Positions 57,131-64,000 of a stretch of DNA of 64,000 bases are shown here, piece by piece (the stretch's first letter is position 1; each line of letters opens with the position of its first letter). The stretch spans positions 1,178,001-1,242,000 of the forward strand of contig PPXM03000002.1 in assembly GCA_003707065.3 (NCBI GenBank), written 5' to 3'. Under the pieces are notes generated by a model that was not told where the DNA came from, made no database searches, and was given only the letters and a program-made list of their open reading frames with translations. The stretch is from Trigonopsis variabilis. Taxonomy: Eukaryota; Ascomycota; Trigonopsidomycetes; Trigonopsidales; Trigonopsidaceae. The position numbers were made by a program, and so were the translations under genes.

Positions 57131-57919
57131 ATGTTGAAGAATATCACAAAGAATCTATTCAAATGTAAGTATAGTTACAGGGATTAGTTGGCTGATTTAA
57201 AGTCGTTCCAAGAGGGAATATTGGGCAGAGTGTCCAACAAATATCGCTGCTGGATTTCCGTGGTGGAGCCAATTTCAACAACGTCATTGTTCGATCAGAT
57301 GAAGAAATAGGAGGATACTCTAAGGCAGATTTGATCTACGATGAGAATGAGGATGCTGCACACTTCACAGGAAATCTATCTCTGGACCTACCTGCCAATA
57401 ACCCTGATATCATTCGATCGGGTTATGCTATGTTCCGGTCTCTAGAGCCCAAACGGTCTTTTTTTAGCAAGGGATATTTGGACCTTTTTAATATGGCATA
57501 CTTTGCATTAAGAGTGAAGGGAGACGACCGCCGCTATTTTGTCAACGTCCAGGCCGAGAGCTCAGCTCCGAACGATTTGTATCAACATCGACTTTTTTTG
57601 CGCAACCCGGGAGAGTGGGAAACTGTCATTGTAAGAATACTCTTATTCTGATCTCTGCTGACCTCAGATCCCTATATCCGATTTTATTTTGACCAATGGA
57701 GGTGTTGTCCAAGATCAGGAGCCCATGTATACCGAACGGGTTCGAACGGTTGGTATTGGACTAATCGAAAGAAAACCTGGGCCTTATAGTCTTTATATCC
57801 AGTGGATCAAAGCCATTAATGACCCTTCTGTTCTTGACTTACCCTCCATTCGTTCATCCCACTCAAAAGAGACACGCTCGGTTGGTGAAGCAGAACTTAA
57901 TGAAAAATCAACTCCATGA
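57131..57919 (+). CDS. CIA30: CIA30/NDUFAF1 complex I assembly factor
   Basis: Mitochondrial factor for assembly of the complex I membrane arm. Three exons (57131-57164, 57203-57630, 57668-57919) with 38- and 37-nt introns give 237 aa. The CIA30 domain fills the protein: LLDFRGGANFNNVIVRSDEE, RSGYAMFRSLEPKR, ALRVKGDDRRYFVNVQAES, DLYQHRLFLRNPGEWETVI and ERVRTVGIGLIERKPGPYSL. Exon 1 encodes a short basic N-terminus (MLKNITKNLFK) compatible with mitochondrial targeting. Its presence implies that the organism keeps complex I, unlike budding and fission yeasts. Confidence 0.94.
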
Positions 57920-58230
57920 ATGGTTGAAGTTACGAGACAAATGTATGAAGTAATATTGATGAATGTTGTTTATTTTACTCGACACTTCAGAAGCTCATAT
58001 CTGTGACTTCTCTGTTCTCCTTTCCAATATTCTACCGTAAAACGTTTTCCCGCATACGCTGCTCATATAATGTGACAACGTTGTCCAACATGTTCCAGCA
58101 TGAACAATACAAAATGGTCAATCTGTCTTGAGAATTTGATATGAAGTTATAGAAGCGTTCACCTGTATTCACTGGATCATTCTATAATAACATACACAAC
58201 TAATTCCAAGTTTCTAATGACTTTTTGAGG
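57920..58230. other. Convergent 3' region CIA30/ADE1
   Basis: About 310 bp between two stops; AT-rich, no coding signal. Confidence 0.4.
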
Positions 58231-59191
58231 TTATTCCCATTTTTTTCCGGTGATAGCTTCATAAGCTTCGACATATTTAGCTCTGGTCTCTTCAACAATT
58301 TCAGCCGGCATTGAGACCCCAGGTTTACCCTTAATATCATTGGCAATCAGCCAATTCCTGAGAAATTGCTTGTCATAGCTATCTTGGCCTTTTCCCACCT
58401 GATAACTATCTGCTCTCCAGAATCTTGATGAGTCGGGCGTCAAGACTTCATCAGCCAAAATTATATCACCAGTGTTAGAGTCATAGCCGAATTCAAACTT
58501 TGTGTCGGCAATTATGATTCCTCTCTGATCGGCGTAGTCAGCAGCCTTCTTGTAAAGAGAAATGGCCAACTTTGCAACGTCATCGACGAGATCTTTGCCT
58601 AATTTCTCTTTGACTATCTTCTTAGCTTGTTCTGTGTTGATGTTCTCATCATGTTCGCCTTGTTCAGCTTTGGTCGAGGGGGTAAAAATCGGCTGAGAGA
58701 ACTTCTGGCTCTCTTGAAGACCAGGCTCCATTTTGATTGAGTGGACGGTGCCAGACTTTTTATATTCGTTCCAAGCTGAACCAGTAATATATCCTCGTAC
58801 AATCACTTCCAAAGGGATGATCTGATATTTTTTAACGATCATGGATCGACCGTCTAGCTGATCTCGATAAGGCTCGAGTTTACTCTTAACAGAAGGAGCC
58901 AAGTCACCTAGATTGGTAGAGATAAGGTGACTGGGACATTCATCAGCCAATAAGTTGAACCAGAAAGCCGATAATTGGGTAAGAATCTTTCCTTTATCAG
59001 GAATACCCTAGACAAATTAGCCTTCCTCGAGTATCCGGACTCACATTCTCCATAATAACATCAAAGGCCGAAATCCGGTCAGTAGCCACAAAGAGAAATG
59101 AATCATGATCAATCTCATAGATATCTCTAACTTTACCTCTAGCAATTAGAGGTAAAGCTCCATGAAGGTCTGTTTTCACCAAGCAAGACAT
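58231..59191 (-). CDS. ADE1: SAICAR synthetase (Ade1)
   Basis: Purine biosynthesis enzyme that joins aspartate to CAIR. Two exons (59191-59045, 59007-58231) around a 37-nt intron give 307 aa, matching the yeast enzyme (306). Motifs seen are ARGKVRDIYEIDHDSFLFVA, TDRISAFDVIMENGIPDKGK, PLEVIVRGYITGSAWNEYKK, IIIADTKFEFGYD and the active-site region ADEVLTPDSSRFW. All are intact. Confidence 0.97.
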
Positions 59192-59371
59192 TTTTGACGT
59201 TTTTCTATTGCACACGGAAAAAACCCAGACTTTGCTGTCACTGTAGTTACCTAGACAACAGTCGAGAGTCCCCGAGCAGTATTATGAGCCAGATCATGAC
59301 ATATCAAAGTGATTTAACAGAGTGATAGCTGATTATTTATAAACATTAGCAATGGATAGAATAGGCACCTC

Positions 59372-59939
59372 ATGGCCCTTGGAAAGAAACGAGCTCGATC
59401 CAGCGGCCATGAAGACAAGAGATGGGAATCTGCGGAACGCTCACTGAACGGATCATTCGATCGCGTCAGAGCAATACTTTTGGGAGATGTTCAAACCAAT
59501 TTGCCTGATAGAATAAACCGGCTTCAAGCTATTATCGCTGAGCACTCCTTGGCGAAAAATGAGGCGAAAGAGGTGGCTTATAAGGAATGTGCTTGGTCTG
59601 CTCTTTTTTCTCTGAAATTAAAACAGTATATTACAATGATACTCTACAAGTAAGCTAAGCTTTACTATATTGCGGTACTAATCTCACAGAGATGGAGCTT
59701 ACAACAAGCTAAGTCGGAATGAAATCATTCCTCCATCAAGGATTGAAGCGAGAGTCATCCGAAAGGGAATGCTCGACTCCTGTTTAGAAGCTCATAGAGT
59801 AATCTATGGTCTCATGAAACTCTGCAAAGGACAGGATTTCACGTTTGAAGAGCATATTAGTGTGATACAAGAAGCTCTTATGCTGAATATCCAGCTACTC
59901 TATGAAATTATGAATAACAAGGACCTTCTCGATCTCTGA
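59372..59939 (+). CDS. Unrecognised helical protein
   Basis: Two exons (59372-59649, 59690-59939) around a 40-nt intron with a TACTAAT branch give 175 aa. The basic N-terminus MALGKKRARSSGHEDKRW resembles a nuclear localisation signal. The rest is predicted helical (INRLQAIIAEHSLAKNEAKE, CAWSALFSLKLKQYITMILY, HRVIYGLMKLCKGQDF, ALMLNIQLLYEIMNNKDLLD). No membrane helix, no zinc motif. I do not recognise the family; size and composition would suit a small subunit of a nuclear complex. An in-frame start further upstream was not found; ATG 59352 is in another frame. Divergent from ADE1, with 180 bp between starts. Confidence 0.75.
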
Positions 59940-60500
59940 TAATTTCTAGATAGATGATGGATATTATTGGCAATTTTTACCGTAAAAAAAGTCCTCTGAA
60001 ATCAAACAATCGTATTGAGATCACTGGTGATATGTTAAAGACATTACGTTGCTGGTCCGCTATTCGGTCAGTCGTACGTGTAACCACAAGCCATATAAAT
60101 GATGTAGTAGATTATCATCCTTAACCAATATATCTAACTACCAAAAAATTGGCTGAGTCACTTGAGTCCTCCGCATAAGAACACTATTCTTTGTGTCAGC
60201 ATTCCGTGCGGCGGGTGCGGCGAGTATATGTATCGTTTCGAGCCGTTCTAGCTTTCTGACATTGCCATCTCTCTAGTTTTCCAGGGTGTCCGCGGAAATA
60301 TAAGCAGTCTTACCGCATACACTTGGTTATTTTACTCTTTACAAGCTACTGCATCTGAAGTGGCTTCCTTATATCTTTCTTTTTATTTCTGCGATCTATT
60401 TTTACTGTCTTTTTTGTCATTATTGCCGTAAGACTGGTGACGCTTTTGTGACTAGACTTTGTTAAAATATACTTTCATAGAAGAATAAGACTATTTCATA
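59940..60500. other. Promoter region of the three-RRM gene
   Basis: About 560 bp between two plus-strand genes. A T-rich stretch precedes the downstream start (60355-60420). No coding signal, repeat or RNA gene seen. Confidence 0.4.
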
Positions 60501-62721
60501 ATGTCTTTGAAGGATTATGACCAGGTTGAATCAATACAGACAGCTTCAATTGAAGCAGACATGTCTGATTTGTCTTTGAACCATGACCACGCAAGCGAAG
60601 ACCGTCATACCGCACATTCGCCTTCGACTTCACCTATTTCCTCTTCAGATGTGGTTCAAATTCTTAAAGGTAGTATATATTTATTTTATGGCTTGCTCTC
60701 TTTTTCTCTGATATCATATTCATATCGCTTCCTGCAGTCGATGTTTGATGTTGATCTCGCTCTGGAACGAGCGTAGAGTTGCAAATTTTGATCTGTGCTA
60801 ACTTTATAAGATAAGCAAGCATCCTCTCCTTTTAAATCGCATGTCATATATAATCTAAATGGCAAGAGAAAGGAAATTACCCAGGATGACCCATTTATGA
60901 CCGTCAACACTAAAGCGACCGCTGAGCAGTCATCCTGCCCGGAGTCTCCTCTCGAAGATCTAATGTCTGATTCCTGTGATTCTGATGATGCTTTCCCTGA
61001 TGGGGACTTCTCAACTTCTACGTTTATTTCCAGCCGCAAAGTTTCCACAGCTTCCACAAATACTAGTGCTCCTGTCCGCGGCAGGCCCTCCTCCTGTGTA
61101 TTCGTCGCTAGGTATTATGAGTCTCTTGCTTTATCTTAACATTTCAAGTCTGGCAGCTTCTTGCTCTGATGAGCACTTGCATAAATCGGTGACTAATCAT
61201 TTCCGAAAGGTATAGTTGGATCTTCACTTAGCGTGGCTAATTCATAGTGGGGAGATATCTCTGTTAAAGTTCTTCGCGATTCATCCAATCGTCCTTATGC
61301 GTTCGTTCAATATTCTTGCGACGATAACGCCCTGAAAGCTTTGCGAGAGGCACAAAATAACATTCTCGATGGAAGAGTAATTCGCTGTGAACCTGCACGA
61401 GTGAATCGTACACTGTTTGTCTCCAAGCTGCACAGTGCCACATCTATAAAAGCTAGTGTAAGTCTGAAGATATAAGCCGTACTAATGTCTGCTTCAGGAA
61501 GTTAAAGCATTGGTATCTGAATACGGGGAAATAGAATCTATGGTCATTTCAAATGATAGCTATTCCAGTTCATCGCGCACCGGTGTCTATGTTAAATTCG
61601 TCTATAGAGACGATGCCATCCAAGCCTATATTGTAAGTGTCCTCCGGCCAGAACAAGGTTAACATTGCTCAAGGCTTTGCGATACAGCAATTTCTGGCTT
61701 ATTGAATGGGCCCAGAACATTGATCAAAACAAGACACATTATACCCCTCCATCATCGCTGGACAGGTTTTCTATCTTCATTGGTAATCTCAACCCCGATG
61801 AGATATCAAAGGAGCTTCTCTTAGAGAGATTCAGCAAGCATGGTAACATAACCGAATCCAACTTGATTATACGTACGGGAAATGATAAAGGGTCTCCTTC
61901 TTCTAAAAGAACCGCGTTTGCTTTTCTGAGATACAGTAGTGCTGAGGAAGCAGGCGCAGCCATTAACAAAGAGGTAACGAGTTGATTCCGCAAGAATACT
62001 TACCTAAAAGGACGGAGAGACTTTCCTAGACTTCAAGGTCCAAGTGCAACTCAGGGAATTTCATATTAATGCTCCAACAAGAGAGCCATTCAGATCAGCT
62101 TCTGCGCGGTCTAGGTTCGGGATGAAGTCGTTGCCCACTGGCCCAGTGAGTGAACAGGGTGATATTTTGCTAAGACTTCAGGGAAGTGAGGCTATAGCTG
62201 GGGGGCCGAATAGCTATGTAATCAAGAACCAGGTGAATCAGCATCTTCCCATGATGGCCTATCGTCAGAATATGTACATGAATAACCAGCCATTTATCTC
62301 CCAAAATACCGGAGTCGTTCATAAGGGAGCTAATTCCCAATTTTCTGGAGTACAAATCCCTGTTTCTCCCGATGCGATGATGGGGTATTATGGATATTAT
62401 GGTGACCCATACTATAATCAGACGCCCACTAGTGATGAAATAAGGGATGTTATGGGGTATTCTCAGATTATGTACAACCATCCTTCGGCATTTCTCGTTC
62501 CTCCGGCCTTTCAATTTCCGTACCACGCCTTTGACGGTCAATGGATCTATCCATCCATGTATCCGCCCGAGGTAATGATGGCAGGGATAAGTGGATATGG
62601 GCAAGCAGGAAGTATTGAATCAAAAGGAAATGTGAACAGCATGAATGGAAATGTGGGGAGCGAAGTCGATGTCGGACCGCCTGAGACAGAATCCGGGGAA
62701 AGCTCCGGTAACGAAAAGTAG
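60501..62721 (+). CDS. Three-RRM RNA-binding protein
   Basis: Probable mRNA-binding regulator. Seven exons (60501-60669, 60811-61111, 61149-61209, 61248-61457, 61498-61632, 61674-61973, 62011-62721) give 628 aa. The Ser/Asp-rich N-terminus is followed by three RRMs. RRM1 is CVFVASLAAS with RPYAFVQYSC; RRM2 is RTLFVSKLHSA with RTGVYVKFVYRDDA; RRM3 is FSIFIGNLNPDEISKELL with RTAFAFLRYSSAEEA. The C-terminal ~200 residues are low-complexity Met/Tyr/Pro/Asn-rich (YYGYYGDPYYNQTP), as in granule-associated RNA-binding proteins. The YRDDAI and FIGNLNPDE motifs match a fungal three-RRM family, but I cannot assign a specific yeast name. Introns are 141, 37, 38, 40, 41 and 37 nt. Confidence 0.88.
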
Positions 62722-62901
62722 GAAAGTTGACTTAAGCAGAAAGAAAAGGGAGCATAAGTAAAGGTTGCAACTTGCTTGGAGTAAATTGCAAGTGTGTGCT
62801 AATTGCATTGTTTGGTGGTTTTAGAATAGAAGTTAAACTGATTAGCACGAGCCAGCGTAGACGTGATACAACCGCAGCAGAATATTCTGCTCCGATCTGA
62901 C

Positions 62902-64000
62902 ATGCCACAACCCCCAGAGGAGATTTACCACATCAAGCAGAGTGGCTCGTCCAGCCATAGCCTTGTCTATCCCCGACCTCCAAGGGTGGCTTTTCGCAGA
63001 AGTCGGAGCGGGGGACCAAGACGCTCGCCTCATGTGGATGTCACCATCGATAACAGATTACCTCTCTCATATTTCCAGAACGACCTCCTCCGTCTTATAC
63101 ACTTACTCAAGATCGATGGCTGGAAAGACGTACCTGTCTCACGAGCTGAAGAGCTTGATATTTCCCGGCTGAGCGGGGCGCTGACGAATGCAGTCTACCG
63201 AGTCTCGCTCAAAAAAGGACCGCCTTCTCTCTTGCTGCGAGTTTACGGGCCTAATGTTGGTTTACTGATCGACCGGGCATCAGAACTGAAGGTTCTTGAG
63301 AGATTGGGAGCTCTAAATATCGGACCGAAGATGCTGGGTACGTTTGGGAATGGGCGCATCGAAGAGTATGTGGACGCTGAGACGCTCGGAAAGCTCGATA
63401 TTCGGGATCCCGAGACAAGTATTGGGGTATCCAAGCGGATGAGAGAGCTTCATGATGGAGTGGGTCTAGAGGAAGACGAACGGAAGAAGGGTGCTAGCGC
63501 ATGGGTTAAAATTGACATGTGGAGCAAGGCGGTGGAAAGGCGGTTAGAAACATGGAAGGAAGAGGGTAAATCAAAGGGCCGAACTGCCCTTGGCAGCGAA
63601 TGGCAGGAATTTAAGCAGGCAGTGGAGAAGTATCGGCGGTGGTTGGATGAACGGTATGACCTGAACAGCGAGAACTTTAAGAAAAAGCTTGTATTTGCCC
63701 ATAATGATGTGAGTATAAATGAACGATGGAAATCTCTAACAATTTAGACTCAGTATGGCAATTTGATGAGAGTGAAACCTCCAAAGGGCTCTCCTTTGTT
63801 AATGCCCAAATGGGAGCATCGCCAGTTAGTCGTCATTGACTTTGAATACTCGGGCCCAAGTTTGCGTGGGTATGATATAGCCAATCATTTCTGTGAATGG
63901 ATGAGCGATTATCATACGGCCGATCCCAAAGACGCTTATATCATTCACAATGATGCCTATCCGACCCATTTTCAACAGGAACGATTTCTTCGAGCCTATG
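62902..64000 (+). CDS. CKI1: Choline/ethanolamine kinase, 3' end beyond the window
   Basis: First enzyme of the CDP-choline or CDP-ethanolamine pathway. Exon 1 is 62902-63708 and exon 2 runs from 63748 past the right edge, around a 39-nt intron; 353 residues are visible. Basic N-terminal extension, then the kinase fold: SGALTNAVYRVSL as the nucleotide loop, LLRVYGPNVGLLIDR, RIEEYVDAETL. The catalytic motif, created by splicing, is LVFAHNDTQYGNLMR, and the choline-kinase motif is VVIDFEYSGPSLRGYDIANH. ATG 62902 is the first in frame. Choline versus ethanolamine preference cannot be told. Confidence 0.93.

Noticed and set aside
1-64000. tRNA, rRNA, CRISPR array, DNA transposon or virus-derived element
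   Set aside because: I looked for TTCGA-type B boxes, long direct or inverted repeats, transposase or polymerase motifs and regular spacer arrays by eye on both strands, and found none that held up.

Overview
This is a gene-dense stretch of fungal nuclear DNA. The genes include SLA2, MED12 with fungal-type architecture, RIM2, NVJ2, an MNN1-family mannosyltransferase, RGD1, HSP104 and a Rec8-type kleisin. I placed about 59 introns by hand, and nearly all are 31-54 nt, with GTRNGT-like donors, CTRAC/CTAAY branch sites close to the acceptor, and AG ends. That intron style resembles fission yeast and other Taphrinomycotina. A true Rac GTPase is present (lost in both model yeasts), and base composition is moderately AT-rich. 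I read the source as an early-diverging, filamentous-type ascomycete, probably Taphrinomycotina. This is an inference; no rRNA or other marker settles it. I saw no tRNA, rRNA, CRISPR array, transposon or virus-derived element.

Layout. 1-10 kb: possible 3' end of an edge gene, SNX3 (-), REC8 (+), a small unrecognised gene (+), APC5 (+), then a 1.5 kb stretch without a gene. 10-23 kb: RIM2 (-), SLU7 (+), a small gene crossed by a stop codon (-), RPS9 (-), a DCAF11-like WD40 protein (+), a CPSF6-like RNA-binding protein (+), SLA2 (-). 23-35 kb: eIF1 (+), NVJ2 (-), an unresolved 2.7 kb region, HSP104 (+), an MNN1-type mannosyltransferase (-). 35-47 kb: MED12 (-), a small unresolved gene (-), Asterix (+), RGD1 (-), a JMJD7-type JmjC gene (+), RAC1 (+). 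47-64 kb: NOP6 (-), CMS1 (-), CENP-T (+), SHY1 (-), a UBXN4-like gene (+), SHQ1 (-), CIA30 (+), ADE1 (-), an unknown helical protein (+), a three-RRM protein (+), and a choline kinase cut by the right edge (+).

The genes are housekeeping loci rather than one operon-like system. Several share processes: chromosome segregation (REC8, APC5, CENP-T), ribosome and snoRNP biogenesis (RPS9, NOP6, CMS1, SHQ1), mitochondrial respiration (RIM2, SHY1, CIA30), and actin or endocytic polarity (SLA2, RGD1, RAC1). The most unusual observations concern gene structure. They are a 6-nt microexon in Asterix, a 22-nt microexon in SNX3, 31-38 nt introns, a GC-AG intron in REC8, a JMJD7 intron whose family-conserved junction would end in TG, a small gene crossed by an in-frame TAG, and an eIF1 gene with a poor start context and an oversized intron. 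Exon models were derived by eye from splice signals, phase and family conservation and have not been checked against transcripts.
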